From positions 4,159,913 through 4,223,912 of the forward strand of contig NZ_CP130318.1 in assembly GCF_032268605.1 (NCBI RefSeq): DNA of 64,000 nt. Direction: 5' to 3'. Below the pieces are notes generated by a model. That model searched no databases. It saw nothing but the letters and a program-made list of their open reading frames with translations, and was not told the DNA's origin. Position 1 is the stretch's first letter. Each line of letters opens with the position of its first letter. Of the stretch, positions 33,311-42,597 are shown piece by piece. The DNA comes from Paenibacillus aurantius (GTDB lineage: Bacteria; Bacillota; Bacilli; Paenibacillales; NBRC-103111). A program made the translations under genes and the position numbers.

Positions 33311-33931
33311 ATGAAGCAATCCCTGCCTACCGTCATCCTGGGCTGCATCGCAGCCGTCAGTACGGCCGCCGTCATCGGGTTCGTTACGGGTTGGATTCCC
33401 GTACCCGCTCCCAACAGCTCCGGACTGAGCCCGGCCAAGCCGGCCGTGACCTCTCCCCTGAAGAACGGGGACAACGGTGAGGCTCAACCCGGCAAGACCA
33501 CCCAAACGTTAAGCCAGACGACCATCGACGCCTCGGAAGCCTACAGCACCCAACGCCCTTCCTTGATGGCCGTTACCTTAACCCAATCCGTCGAGGAAGT
33601 CACGAAGCGATATGGACAACCCTCCAGCGAATATGTCATGAAAGACGAAACCGACCCGATTACCGTGTACGAATATAAGGATTTTTCCGTAGGCTTCAAC
33701 GCCAAGAAGCAGGTTCAATATGTCGAGCTGCGCACGGACCTGGTTGACCCGGGGCTGCACGGCTTCCGGCTCGGCCAGACGGCCGCCAAGGCGGTCGATG
33801 CGCTTGGCAAGCCGGATTCGGATACGGGGTATGTGCTGACGTACCGGACGAAGAGTACTATCCTTAAGCTCGACCTGGATCCCGAAAGCAAAACGGTCCA
33901 TTCCGTTAAGCTTTTTGCCCGGACCGAATAG
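33311..33931 (+). CDS. Secreted/anchored protein with BLIP-like repeats
   Basis: A 206-aa protein with an N-terminal membrane segment (MKQSLPTVILGCIAAVSTAAVIG), a Pro/Ser/Thr-rich spacer to about residue 75, and two similar modules: VEEVTKRYGQPSSEY...VYEYKDFSVGFN and LGQTAAKAVDALGKPDSDTGYVLTY. This is the helix-loop pattern of the SmpA/BLIP-like fold; the role is unknown. I start at the ATG behind AAAGGAAG; the frame is open further upstream without a site. Confidence 0.65.
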   Translation: MKQSLPTVILGCIAAVSTAAVIGFVTGWIPVPAPNSSGLSPAKPAVTSPLKNGDNGEAQPGKTTQTLSQTTIDASEAYSTQRPSLMAVTLTQSVEEVTKRYGQPSSEYVMKDETDPITVYEYKDFSVGFNAKKQVQYVELRTDLVDPGLHGFRLGQTAAKAVDALGKPDSDTGYVLTYRTKSTILKLDLDPESKTVHSVKLFARTE

Positions 33932-33962
33932 CCTTTCGAAAGGATTCCGACGATAGCCGTCT

Positions 33963-33998
33963 CAACCCAAAGAAGCCCGAGTGGGCTTTTTTGGGTTG
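33963..33998. terminator. Bidirectional terminator
   Basis: CAACCCAAAGAAGCCC (33963-33978) pairs with GGGCTTTTTTGGGTTG (33983-33998), with small internal mismatches, between the convergent 33311-33931 gene and dedA. Confidence 0.8.
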
Positions 33999-34018
33999 GC
34001 TTCGCATCTGGCGCTCCG

Positions 34019-34633
34019 TCAGGAATGCTCGGGCGGCGTCTTTTTGCGGAACCGGATCGCGCTCAGAACGACGGCGGCCGAAACGGCGATGACGGCGAAC
34101 AGCCCCCACCCCACATACGTGTGGATCAGGTGAAAGAGGTGCTCCATCCCCTGTCCGACAACCCGGCCCAAGGTAATGAACAGCGTACACCAGACGAAGG
34201 CTCCCCCTCCGGCGAAAAGCAAGTACTTCCACAGCTTAACCTGACTGACGCCGGCCAGGTAACAGGTGAAATGGCGGACCCCCGGGACAAAGTAACCGAA
34301 GCTGACGGTCCATAACCCGTACTTCCGAAACCAGGATTCCGCCCTTTCCAGCCGGCGGGGGGTCAGCTTCACCCATTTGCCGTATTTCCATAGGAACGGC
34401 TTCCCAACTTTCTTGCCCAGGTAGTAGCTGACGATCATCCCCGTCATGGCCCCACCGAAACTTACGGCTACCGCGAGATAGGGATTAAAGAGTCCTAAGG
34501 AGGTCAAATACCCCACGAAGGTCATTAGAATTTCGTCCGGAACGGGGAGTCCGACGATTCCGGCCGCCAGCAGCCCGTACATGGCATAGTACCCGTAACG
34601 CACAATAAATTCCTGCAAAGCTTCCTGAAGCAT
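34019..34633 (-). CDS. DedA/SNARE-associated family membrane protein
   Basis: About 204 aa integral membrane protein of the DedA family, members of which act as lipid flippases or in envelope homeostasis. Family signature: IVGLPVPDEILMTFVGYLTSLG, then GAMTGMIVSYYLGKKVGKPFL, the FRKYGLWTVSFGYFVPGVRHFTCYLAG segment with the conserved arginine and C-terminal membrane helices. The ATG at 34633 follows GGGAGGGAG; the frame is open 23 codons upstream with no site. Confidence 0.88.
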   Translation of the reverse strand: MLQEALQEFIVRYGYYAMYGLLAAGIVGLPVPDEILMTFVGYLTSLGLFNPYLAVAVSFGGAMTGMIVSYYLGKKVGKPFLWKYGKWVKLTPRRLERAESWFRKYGLWTVSFGYFVPGVRHFTCYLAGVSQVKLWKYLLFAGGGAFVWCTLFITLGRVVGQGMEHLFHLIHTYVGWGLFAVIAVSAAVVLSAIRFRKKTPPEHS

Positions 34634-34812
34634 GCCTCTCCCTCCCTCGGTTAATGGGTCTTCCCGCTTTCCCGGCACCCGCTCCCTGTCTGTCCCAGTC
34701 ATGGAAGGCTCCTCCCGGACATACTGTGTACTAATGCCCGCCTGTCCTTATCTCCTGCCCGCACAGGTGCTATAAGGATGGCAGGATTAAAACGGGAGAG
34801 GCGGAACCGGCA

Positions 34813-35871
34813 ATGAGACCATGGGGCAGGATAGTTCAAGTGGCTTTTACTTATATCGGAACGATCGTGGGAGCCGGCTTTGCTTCCGGCCAGGAGATCC
34901 TTCAATTCTTTACCCAATACGGCGGGATCGCCACAGCCACCATCGCTCTCGCCACCGTGCTGTTTATAGGGTTCGGGATCAAGCTCATGCTGCTTGCCCA
35001 AAAAACCGGCGCCCGTTCTTACGAAGATTTGAACCGGACGCTGTTCGGTCCGGGAATCGGGGAGGCCTTCAGCCTCTTCCTGATGATTGTTCTGCTTGGC
35101 ACGGCCGGGGTCATGCTGGCCGGAGCGGGAACGCTTTTTGCCGAACAACTGGGCTTGTCCTATCAGACGGGCCTGTGGATCACCCTTGTCCTCGGGTACC
35201 TCGTCCTCTCCAAAGGCATGCATGGCATTCTTGCGGTCAACACCGTCGTGGTCCCGTTCATGCTCCTGTTTACGGCTGTGGTTGCCCTCTCCACCTGGTC
35301 ACTTCCCAATGCTTCCAACTGGCTCTGGCTGACGAGCGATTATCCGCTCCTTCAGATCTGGACGGCCCCGCTCCTCTATTCGGCCTTTAACCTCGCGACG
35401 GCGCAGGCGGTTCTGGTTCCGCTCGGCACCGCCATCCGGGACCGGGGCATTCTTATATGGGGAGGCGTGTTGGGAGGCGCGGGGATCGGGCTTCTCTTAC
35501 TGGCGGCTCATTTCGCCCTGTCCGCGCAAATGCCCGGCATTCTGCAATATGAGATCCCGATGGGCCATATTATCCGGCGGCTCGGGGCCGTTGTGCAATT
35601 TCTCTATGTCCTTGTCATCTTTGGGGAAATCTTTACGACCTTCATTGCCGATGTGTTCGGCTTGATTCTGCAGATCGAGCAGCGTTTCCGGATCAGCCGG
35701 CAGGCCGCTCTACTCGGCATCCTGGCCTTGTCCTACGGACTCAGCCTCGTGGGGTTTCGCCCGCTGCTCAGCTTTCTCTATCCGCTTTTCGGGATGGTCA
35801 GCCTGCTGTGGCTGGGGTGGATTCTCGTCCGAAACCGGACCGGGACCTCCGACCGGCTCCCCCCTCCGTAA
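34813..35871 (+). CDS. ykvI: YkvI family membrane protein
   Basis: A 352-aa protein with about ten membrane helices, opening with VQVAFTYIGTIVGAGFASGQEILQFF, the unwound-helix glycine motif seen in YkvI and distantly in amino-acid transporters of the LeuT fold. It is likely a transporter; the substrate is unknown. Stand-alone gene, about 180 bases from the divergent DedA gene. Confidence 0.85.
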   Translation: MRPWGRIVQVAFTYIGTIVGAGFASGQEILQFFTQYGGIATATIALATVLFIGFGIKLMLLAQKTGARSYEDLNRTLFGPGIGEAFSLFLMIVLLGTAGVMLAGAGTLFAEQLGLSYQTGLWITLVLGYLVLSKGMHGILAVNTVVVPFMLLFTAVVALSTWSLPNASNWLWLTSDYPLLQIWTAPLLYSAFNLATAQAVLVPLGTAIRDRGILIWGGVLGGAGIGLLLLAAHFALSAQMPGILQYEIPMGHIIRRLGAVVQFLYVLVIFGEIFTTFIADVFGLILQIEQRFRISRQAALLGILALSYGLSLVGFRPLLSFLYPLFGMVSLLWLGWILVRNRTGTSDRLPPP

Positions 35872-35976
35872 CGGCCTATCCCCATCTTATGCGAAAGTTC
35901 CCGGAGGGAGCAATGCGTGTTTTCAAACCAAGCCCATTATAAGGTATAATTAGAGAAAATTCCTGGAGGGATAGGC

Positions 35977-36738
35977 ATGCAGAAAACGGCTTTGATCACG
36001 GGAGGCGGGCAGGGTATCGGACGCGCGCTCGCCTTAAGGTTCGCCCAAGACGGCTATGCCGTCTCCCTGGTGGACCGCGACAAGGAAGCGGGACTGGAAG
36101 TAATCCGCCACATCCGCCAATACGGCGGAAACGCCATGTTCATGTGCATTGACGTAGCGGATGAAGAAGCCGTCGGCCGCTGGATGCAGCTCACCCATGA
36201 GGACATGGGCCGGGTGGACGTGCTTATCAACAACGCCGGCATTATGGCAAACGGAAGCATGCTCGAGCTGCCGGTATCGGAATTCGACCGGGTCATCGCC
36301 GTCAACCTTCGGGGGACGTTCGTCTGCTCGCAGCAGGCCGCCCGCATCATGAAGAGCTTAGGGAAAGGCTCCATTATCAACATCGCTTCCACCCGCGCTC
36401 TTATGTCGGAGCCGGATACGGAAGCCTATTCGGCCTCCAAGGGCGGCATTCTGTCGCTTACCCATGCCATGGCGGTCAGCCTCGGGGGCTACGGCATCCG
36501 GGTAAACGCCATCAGCCCGGGCTGGATCGAAACGGCCGATTGGCAGTACTCCCCCCGGGCGAAGAAGCCGGAGCATTCCGAGAGGGACATGCTCCAGCAT
36601 CCTGTCGGGCGTGTCGGGGTCCCCTATGACATCGCCGACGCCTGCCTGTTCCTCGCCTCCGACCAAACCGGCTTCATTACGGGCCAGAACCTGGTCATCG
36701 ACGGAGGCATGACGGTCAAAATGATTTACGAAGAATAA
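35977..36738 (+). CDS. Short-chain dehydrogenase/reductase
   Basis: A 253-aa classical SDR. The cofactor motif is TGGGQGIGRALA, NNAGIM follows at about 86, the catalytic tyrosine is in YSASKGG (~150) with its serine in INIAST, and the end IDGGMTVKMIYEE is usual. Acidic residue VDRD after strand 2 favours NAD(H). Glucose or other alcohol dehydrogenase activity is possible but the substrate is unknown. AATTCCTGGAGGG precedes the ATG. It is followed 35 bases later by the EamA gene, probably co-transcribed. Confidence 0.92.
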   Translation: MQKTALITGGGQGIGRALALRFAQDGYAVSLVDRDKEAGLEVIRHIRQYGGNAMFMCIDVADEEAVGRWMQLTHEDMGRVDVLINNAGIMANGSMLELPVSEFDRVIAVNLRGTFVCSQQAARIMKSLGKGSIINIASTRALMSEPDTEAYSASKGGILSLTHAMAVSLGGYGIRVNAISPGWIETADWQYSPRAKKPEHSERDMLQHPVGRVGVPYDIADACLFLASDQTGFITGQNLVIDGGMTVKMIYEE

Positions 36739-36773
36739 AGGGCCCTTCCCCGCAAAAGGAGACATCATCTGTT

Positions 36774-37655
36774 ATGTGGCTTGTATACGCCGCTGCGGCG
36801 GCCGTTTGTTTCGGCTTCCGCGGCATTCTCTACCAATGGACTTCCCGAAGACCGATCGACCGCAATCTTCTGCTCCTGGGCGTTTATTTATGCGGGGCAC
36901 TGATCTCATTCGTCATTAATCTGTTCCTCGGGCAGGCTTGGACCGCCGGTGCCCTTCTCGGCCTTCTGATGGGCCTGTTCTCCTTCACGTCCAACGCCGC
37001 CATGTACAAAGGCTTTGCCGTCGGCAAAACGTCCCTGATCGCCATGCTGATCGGGATGCCGCCCATTGTCGTGGTCGCCTTAAGCTACCTGCTCTGGGGC
37101 GAGAAACTGAGCGGAGGCCAGTGGGCGGCCTTCGGCGTCATTTTCACCGGGCTTGTCCTCTTGCGCTGGTCCGGGGATTTCACGCTGTCCCGCTTGAACG
37201 GCATCCAATGGGGGATTCTCGCAATGTTCACGTTTGCGTTCACCGACGTTTCGTCCAAGCAGGCTACCCTGCTGAACGGCAACACGTTCCCTACGCTGGC
37301 CCTTATGTATACGACCGGCTCTCTGCTTTTTCTCCTCCTGTGGCTTAAAGGAAGAAAACGCACTACCGGTCCGGCCGCTCAGCCGGAGCCGGACTCCCCG
37401 CAAGCCGTCTGGCCGCCGGGCAAGACCTTCTTCTGGGGAATGACCGTGGGCCTCACCAACATCGCCGGCATGATCCTCATCCTTCCGGCGTTCCGGCTTG
37501 GCATTACCGGGCTTGTTTCCGCCGTCATTGCGATGAACGTGCTGATGATTCTGCTGTATGCCCGTGTCTTCCTGAAGGAGAAGCTGTCGCGCCTCGAATT
37601 AACCGGCGTGCTGTGCACCTTTGCCGGTGTCCTGTGCTTAAGGCTGCTCGGGTAG
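36774..37655 (+). CDS. EamA/DMT-family transporter
   Basis: A 293-aa protein with ten predicted membrane helices and two internally related halves (AAVCFGFRGILYQW and IQWGILAMFTFAFTDVSSKQA), each with GEK/KEK loop motifs (LLWGEKLSG, VFLKEKLSR). This is the EamA drug/metabolite transporter layout; the substrate is unknown. AAAGGAG lies ahead of the ATG. Downstream of the SDR gene in the same direction, ending at a good terminator. Confidence 0.88.
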   Translation: MWLVYAAAAAVCFGFRGILYQWTSRRPIDRNLLLLGVYLCGALISFVINLFLGQAWTAGALLGLLMGLFSFTSNAAMYKGFAVGKTSLIAMLIGMPPIVVVALSYLLWGEKLSGGQWAAFGVIFTGLVLLRWSGDFTLSRLNGIQWGILAMFTFAFTDVSSKQATLLNGNTFPTLALMYTTGSLLFLLLWLKGRKRTTGPAAQPEPDSPQAVWPPGKTFFWGMTVGLTNIAGMILILPAFRLGITGLVSAVIAMNVLMILLYARVFLKEKLSRLELTGVLCTFAGVLCLRLLG

Positions 37656-37690
37656 CGGAAGATGCGACAGGCCGCTCCTGCCAAAGAAAA

Positions 37691-37724
37691 AGAAGCTCCC
37701 GGCCGGTGAAGGCCGGGAGCTTCT
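37691..37724. terminator. Bidirectional terminator
   Basis: Fourteen-base stem AGAAGCTCCCGGCC (37691-37704) and its complement (37711-37724) with flanking A and T tracts, between the convergent EamA and DinB-like genes. Confidence 0.9.
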
Positions 37725-37812
37725 TCTTTCGGTACGCCCGGTTACCGGGCGTTGACGCGCTCGCTCTCGCAAGCGGGAGCTGCGGTGACTTCGTTCCTTG
37801 GGGACGCCGGCG

Positions 37813-38283
37813 TTAAATCGAGGTGCTGCGATAATCGCGGCCCCGCTTCATTTTGGCGATATAGAGCACTTGCCCCAAATGCTCCGAGAAATGATTGGTG
37901 CTTTGCAGGAAGAAGTGCAGGTACGATTGGTCCCGCCCTTGCGAACGCATCGTCCGGTGAAGATCTTCCTCCGAAAGCCCCTCGGCCGTTCGGGTAATCA
38001 GATCCATCGCCCACTGAAACTTCTCAATAAGCTCCTCCCGGGTGTACGGAATGTCCGGGCGGAATTCCCCGTCCCGGTCCCTGTGGTCGGGAAGCCCCTG
38101 AATCTCCGCTTCAATCCGCTGGTGAACATTTCCTGCCACATGCAGCATCAGATTCGCGATACTGTTGCTCTCCGGCGTCGGGCGCCAATAAAGCTCTTCC
38201 TCCGTAAGCTGGGAGACGGCATCGAGCCACCTCTTGGTAATCTGGCGGTATTTTTGCGTCAGCCGATCGATGAGGCTATCCAT
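37813..38283 (-). CDS. DinB-like four-helix protein
   Basis: A 156-aa protein of the DinB/YfiT superfamily (four-helix bundle), not to be confused with DNA polymerase IV. Putative metal-binding histidines: HVAGNVHQR (~50) and the late TNHFSEHLGQV (~137), in the expected three-histidine arrangement. Such proteins are often metal-dependent thiol transferases or stress proteins. AAGGAGG precedes the ATG. Confidence 0.85.
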   Translation of the reverse strand: MDSLIDRLTQKYRQITKRWLDAVSQLTEEELYWRPTPESNSIANLMLHVAGNVHQRIEAEIQGLPDHRDRDGEFRPDIPYTREELIEKFQWAMDLITRTAEGLSEEDLHRTMRSQGRDQSYLHFFLQSTNHFSEHLGQVLYIAKMKRGRDYRSTSI

Positions 38284-38310
38284 TCCTCTTTCCTCCTTAG
38301 GAGAACGTGA

Positions 38311-39441
38311 TTAGGCGTGAACCCGGTAAGCTTCGTAAACCTTCGTCAATTGCTGGATGACCCGGTTCATGGAATAGGTCTTCTTCGCTTTGTCGCGAGC
38401 GGCCCGGGCCAGGTTATAGCGGTAAGAAGGGTCCTGCATCAGCTTCTCGAGCACTCCGGCTAGCGCGTGGGCGTCTCCGGGAGGAACCAGCAGCCCGTTG
38501 CGTCCGTTCTCGATCTGCTCGGCAATCCCTCCGACATTCGTTCCGACCAGCGCCAGCAGGCACAGAGCCGCCTCGGCAAAAACCGAGCCGAACGCTTCCG
38601 CACGGGAAGGGAGCACGAAAATATCGAAGAACGGCATAAACTCCTCCGGATGAAGCATATAGCCGTAGAAGATCGTCTCCTCGTAAATGTTCAAATCAAC
38701 GGCCATCTGCTCCAGCTCCGTCCGGCTCGGGCCGTCCCCGATCAGGTGAAGGACGAAGGTATGGCCTTTCCGCTTTAGCTCGGAGCAGGCCTGGAGCAGC
38801 GTATCCAGCCCTTTGGCGGGAACAAGCCGGCACACGCTGATCAGCTGGGGCACGGCGTTCTCATGATTGGACGGCCTAAAGCGTCTTTCGTCGAAGCCGT
38901 TCGGGATAACCCCGATTTTGTCCGGGTCCTGCATATAATCCGATAGGTACTGCTTGAAGGAGGCGGATACGGTAATGATCTGGTTGGCTTTATCCTCGAG
39001 CTCTCGGTAGATCGAGGTCAGAAACGAGTGCTCCGGCCCGCCTTCGGCGATTCTTCCGTTCAGAATCAGCTCTCTCTCGAAGCTGGAGTGAATGGTCATA
39101 AGAAGGGGAGTGTCCGGAAACAGCTGCTTCATAACGAGCGCCGCAATCGGATGGTGGGCGTGAATCAGGTCGTACCGCTTCTTGATGCGCATCCTCGTCC
39201 ACCACAGATAGTCCTTGTATGTTTGAATGTATTTATCCACGACCGGCGTTCCGGCATATCGCTTCCAATCGAAGGTGCTGAAGGCGACTTCCTCCGTCCC
39301 CTTCCCCCTGATCCTCTTCGGCAGGGAGAAGAGCTCCATGTCCCATCCCTTCTTCGTAAAACGCTCCTGGATGTACGGTACCATCGAAGAGACCCCTCCA
39401 GGCTGTTCGGGAGGGAAAAACAACGCCTGTAAAATATTCAT
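38311..39441 (-). CDS. Family 4 glycosyltransferase
   Basis: A 376-aa GT-B glycosyltransferase. N-terminal lobe: MNILQALFFPPEQPGGVSSM and the acceptor-side HAHHPIAALVMK; C-terminal lobe: LISVCRLVPAKGLDTLLQA, GDGPSRTELE and the nucleotide-sugar motif PSRAEAFGSVFAEAAL (E-x7-E type). It probably decorates a cell-surface polymer or glycolipid. The ATG at 39441 has a GGGGG-rich site upstream; an upstream open frame is not coding. Confidence 0.9.
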   Translation of the reverse strand: MNILQALFFPPEQPGGVSSMVPYIQERFTKKGWDMELFSLPKRIRGKGTEEVAFSTFDWKRYAGTPVVDKYIQTYKDYLWWTRMRIKKRYDLIHAHHPIAALVMKQLFPDTPLLMTIHSSFERELILNGRIAEGGPEHSFLTSIYRELEDKANQIITVSASFKQYLSDYMQDPDKIGVIPNGFDERRFRPSNHENAVPQLISVCRLVPAKGLDTLLQACSELKRKGHTFVLHLIGDGPSRTELEQMAVDLNIYEETIFYGYMLHPEEFMPFFDIFVLPSRAEAFGSVFAEAALCLLALVGTNVGGIAEQIENGRNGLLVPPGDAHALAGVLEKLMQDPSYRYNLARAARDKAKKTYSMNRVIQQLTKVYEAYRVHA

Positions 39442-39524
39442 CTGCTGCCCCCTGTTGGCCTGCCTTAGCCGTGTTAGTCTCCATTCTATTGTAACGGGTG
39501 GGGGAAGCAGTGAAAAGGATGTTT

Positions 39525-39731
39525 TTATTCGATGGTAAAGAGTTCCTCCATGGGCATGTCGAGCACCTCGCTCAGCCGCTTGGCCGCAGCGGGTCCTACC
39601 GATTTGACGGAGCGTTCGAGCAGGCTGACGTACGCATGACTCAGCTTGCACTGTTTGGCGAGCTCCCTTTGGGTGAGCCCCTTCATTATTCTGGACCGGG
39701 AGAATACGCCCGGCTTCGCCATGATCCTCAA
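39525..39731 (-). CDS. Small XRE-family HTH protein
   Basis: About 68 aa, nearly all a helix-turn-helix: MKGLTQRELAKQCKLSHAYVSLLERSVKSVGPAAAKRLSEVLDM. I start at a TTG eight bases after GGAGGG; an ATG 12 codons upstream and one 3 codons downstream are alternatives. Likely a DNA-binding regulator of a nearby gene; divergent from another XRE gene 180 bases away. Confidence 0.75.
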   Translation of the reverse strand: MRIMAKPGVFSRSRIMKGLTQRELAKQCKLSHAYVSLLERSVKSVGPAAAKRLSEVLDMPMEELFTIE

Positions 39732-39912
39732 CAGTAATCCCTCCTGCGTTCGCCTTTTCGTTCCCATTATATCGGTAAAATTTTACTTTTGCAATCATTT
39801 TTGTTAACGAATGTTATGGGTCGGCAGGATTGTATTTACAGATGCAAATCAGCTATGATACAAATGTTAACTATCGCTTACTTTTGTAGGCTTTTGGAAG
39901 GAGCATCGCCTC

Positions 39913-40296
39913 TTGTTCTATGATAAATTAAGGGATCTCCGCAAGGAAAAAGGCTTCACCATCCGCGAGGTGGCCACCCGGTCCGGCGTTTCCGCCGCCT
40001 ATATCTCCCAGCTCGAGAACGGCAACCGAGGGGTTCCGTCCCCCGACGTGCTGATGAAGCTGTCCGAAGGGCTGAACGCCTCCTATTCGGAGCTGATGCA
40101 GCATGCCGGCTACCTGGAACCGGAAAAAGCCGAGGAAGAGAAGCCCGCCGCCCCCGTGAACCTGAGAAGGCTCTTGAGGGAGAACGAGATTCAATTCGAC
40201 GGCTTGGTTCTGAGCGATACGGACAAAGAATGGGTGGAGCGAGTGCTGACGGCCTTGTTCTGGAAGCACAAAGTCGAAGCCGATTCGCGCCCCTGA
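39913..40296 (+). CDS. XRE-family HTH regulator
   Basis: A 127-aa protein with an XRE helix-turn-helix at residues 1-65 (DLRKEKGFTIREVATRSGVSAAYISQLENGNRG) and a C-terminal LRRLLRENEIQFDGLVLSDTDKEWVERVLTALFW segment like that of phage-type or SinR-like repressors. It starts at TTG nine bases after GGAAGGAG. The target is unknown; the AT-rich 180 bp upstream shared with the small XRE gene is a likely operator region. Confidence 0.85.
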   Translation: MFYDKLRDLRKEKGFTIREVATRSGVSAAYISQLENGNRGVPSPDVLMKLSEGLNASYSELMQHAGYLEPEKAEEEKPAAPVNLRRLLRENEIQFDGLVLSDTDKEWVERVLTALFWKHKVEADSRP

Positions 40297-40341
40297 TGCC
40301 GGCGGGACCCGATCGGAGCCTAAGAAAGGCTGTCTGGGCTC

Positions 40342-41163
40342 CTACGGACGCGACGGCTCCCTTGCCTCTTTTACCCGCTTCAATTGAGCCACGAGAATAA
40401 TGCTGATGATGACGAGCAGGTACCACGATCCGATTTTCTGAATGCCGACGAGGTGCCAGCTCTGCTCTTGATCCGGATACTGCCAAGCCCCGAAAAAGGT
40501 GGCGATATTCTCCGCAACCCAAATAAAGAAACCGATCAGCAGAAAAGACAAGGAGAGCGGCATCCGGTAGGTCCGGTCCCGAACCGTGAAGCTTACCCAG
40601 GTCTTCCAGAAAACAACAAAAACCAGGACCATCAGAACCCAGCGGAAATCGGGCAGAAAGTGATGCGTGAAGAAATTCAAGTAAATCAGTGTTCCGAGAA
40701 CAGCCGCGCTTCCTCTAGCCGGCCAGCCCGTCATGGACAGATTAAACCGGCGCCAGGCCTGGCAAAGGTAACTGGCCACGCTCGCATACATAAACCCGCT
40801 GTAAAGCGGAACCCCGAAGACTTTGCTCCAGGAGGCCTCCGGATACGTCCAGGACCCCATATGGGTCTTGTACAGCTCCAGAGCGAGACCGATAAGGTGA
40901 AACACGCAGATGACCTTCAGCTCATCCTTCGTTTCCAATCCGCTTGCCACCATCATGACTTGAACAAGCAGAAGGACAACCAAAATAAAATCATACCGGT
41001 GCCCGGCCGGAAGCGTAAGAAGCTTCGACAGAGCCAGCGTTCCAAAGACGCACACGGCGAACAGGCACGAAACGGCCTGCTGGTAACCAAAATGAAGCAG
41101 CTGCATGAAGCTATGTACCAACCGGCTCCGCACCGGGAGCGGAACCCTCGTCGCCCTTTCCAT
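40342..41163 (-). CDS. DUF817 (YoaT-like) membrane protein
   Basis: About 273 aa with eight or so membrane helices. Conserved stretches match the DUF817 family of Bacillales: FHLIGLALELYKTHMGSWTYPE, PLYSGFMYASVASYLCQAWRRF, FWVAENIATFFGAWQYPDQ. The charged residues within helices suggest a transport or enzyme role, but none is established. Start at ATG 41163, since the open frame upstream runs into the AIM24 gene. Confidence 0.82.
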   Translation of the reverse strand: MERATRVPLPVRSRLVHSFMQLLHFGYQQAVSCLFAVCVFGTLALSKLLTLPAGHRYDFILVVLLLVQVMMVASGLETKDELKVICVFHLIGLALELYKTHMGSWTYPEASWSKVFGVPLYSGFMYASVASYLCQAWRRFNLSMTGWPARGSAAVLGTLIYLNFFTHHFLPDFRWVLMVLVFVVFWKTWVSFTVRDRTYRMPLSLSFLLIGFFIWVAENIATFFGAWQYPDQEQSWHLVGIQKIGSWYLLVIISIILVAQLKRVKEAREPSRP

Positions 41164-41194
41164 GAATCGTCTCCCCGGAGCCTGCTGGCTCCTG

Positions 41195-41896
41195 TTATTT
41201 GATAAACACGCCCCCGAAAGGCAGCGCCTCCCGCAGCAAGCGGCGGACGAAGCCATCGTCCCGCGCTTCCTCCACCTGACGGTCCGCTTTGTTCGATTGA
41301 AGCAGGACGCGGCCCCTCCCCGTTATCTTCCATTGGTAATTCATATGCTGGCTGGCCAAATGATTGCCGTAAACCGACAAATCGAGTTCCGCATTATGGG
41401 GATAGGCCACCAGGCTTCCCGTGTCGACGTATAGGGGAATGGTCGGTTCCAGGGCCATTTCGTGCAATGGGCCATGAGAAAGCAGCCCGATCGTTCCTGA
41501 ACCGGTAAATTTCATTCGAACGATATCGCGGGTGATGAGCATGTTCTTGATTTTCAGAAACACCGGCTTCATCTCGATCCCATGGGAATAGAAGAGCACG
41601 TTGCGCATATCATACAAAAAATCATCCCCCTCGTCTACGGGGATTGTTTGGAGGGAGTAGCCGGTCGGCAGGGCGATAAGAAAATGCGCCGGTCCGGTCA
41701 GATCGGCGCGGATCCATTTTCTTTTGCGGTACATTCCCCTCAAGTCCAGCAAACGGTCCTCCCGGTTTGCCGGTACGCCCTGAAAAGCAACGATGGATTT
41801 GGGATGCAGCACATGAAGCCTCTCTCCTTCGGCGAGGGAAAAATGAGCCCCATTAGGCCGGCTGGCTCCCCTCTTCTCGTTATAGTTGATTTCCAA
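41195..41896 (-). CDS. AIM24 family protein
   Basis: A 233-aa protein of the AIM24 family (beta-barrel-like, related to TRAP-binding AIM24 of mitochondria; bacterial role unclear). Typical segments: VAFQGVPANREDRL, IPVDEGDDFLYDMRNVLFYS, IVRMKFTGSGTIGLLSHGPL and the C-terminal ASQHMNYQWKITGRG. TTG start behind GGAGGGGG. It lies 31 bases ahead of the DUF817 gene in the same direction, so they may be co-expressed. Confidence 0.82.
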   Translation of the reverse strand: MEINYNEKRGASRPNGAHFSLAEGERLHVLHPKSIVAFQGVPANREDRLLDLRGMYRKRKWIRADLTGPAHFLIALPTGYSLQTIPVDEGDDFLYDMRNVLFYSHGIEMKPVFLKIKNMLITRDIVRMKFTGSGTIGLLSHGPLHEMALEPTIPLYVDTGSLVAYPHNAELDLSVYGNHLASQHMNYQWKITGRGRVLLQSNKADRQVEEARDDGFVRRLLREALPFGGVFIK

Positions 41897-41918
41897 TGGT
41901 TCTTCCCCCTCCTTGCCG

Positions 41919-42368
41919 TCACAAGCGGCTTCGCAAATACACCCTCAGAATACGGGACAACAAGAAATACCCGATTACCAGGCCAATGAGCGTGAAAAGA
42001 ACGGTTCGAAGCTGCTTCATGCTCCGGATTCTCGCCTGCTCCGCACTCTGCAGCTGCCCGACCATATCGCTCAGCTGCCGGTTCTGCTCCAGAAGGCGGC
42101 GGTTGGCGTCCATCAGCTCTTTCTGGTCGTGTGTCACCTGCTCGGCTGCTTGTTTGGCTTCGTTAAGCTCTTCCTTCGTCCGGGCATATTCCTGCTGCAC
42201 CCGGTCGTAATCCTCTTTAAGCTTGTCCACTTCCGCCGGAAGCTCGAAGATTCCTCTGACCGTGTCGATGACCCCCGCATGAGCGGGCGGGACGGACGGG
42301 AATAAGAACAGGGCGGCCGCGACGGCCGTCCCCGCTATCCAGCGGACGGGTAATCGTTGTCGGTTCAT
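41919..42368 (-). CDS. Exported coiled-coil membrane protein
   Basis: A 149-aa protein with signal peptide (IAGTAVAAALFLFPSVPPAHAG), a coiled coil of about 65 residues (VDKLKEDYDRVQQEYARTKEELNEAK onward) and a C-terminal membrane helix (VLFTLIGLVIGYFLLSRIL) with basic tail. It would project a coiled coil outside the cell. Start at the ATG eight bases after GGAGG. Just upstream of AIM24 and DUF817 in the same direction. Unknown function. Confidence 0.75.
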   Translation of the reverse strand: MNRQRLPVRWIAGTAVAAALFLFPSVPPAHAGVIDTVRGIFELPAEVDKLKEDYDRVQQEYARTKEELNEAKQAAEQVTHDQKELMDANRRLLEQNRQLSDMVGQLQSAEQARIRSMKQLRTVLFTLIGLVIGYFLLSRILRVYLRSRL

Positions 42369-42597
42369 TGCCATCGCCTCCTTCCCCGCCGGCCTTGTCT
42401 GCCGCATGCTTGCTTGGCGCTCCTCAAACGGACACGTCTCCTAAAAAGATATACGAATGATTACCCATAATGTTCCTTCCCGTTCCAAAAATCGATTAGC
42501 GAAGCGGCACAAAAAGAAAACCCACCGCGCAAGGTTACCCCTGACGTCGGTAGGTTTCGCTTACCTTATTCTTTGCATGCGGTGTGCTTTCTTAGCC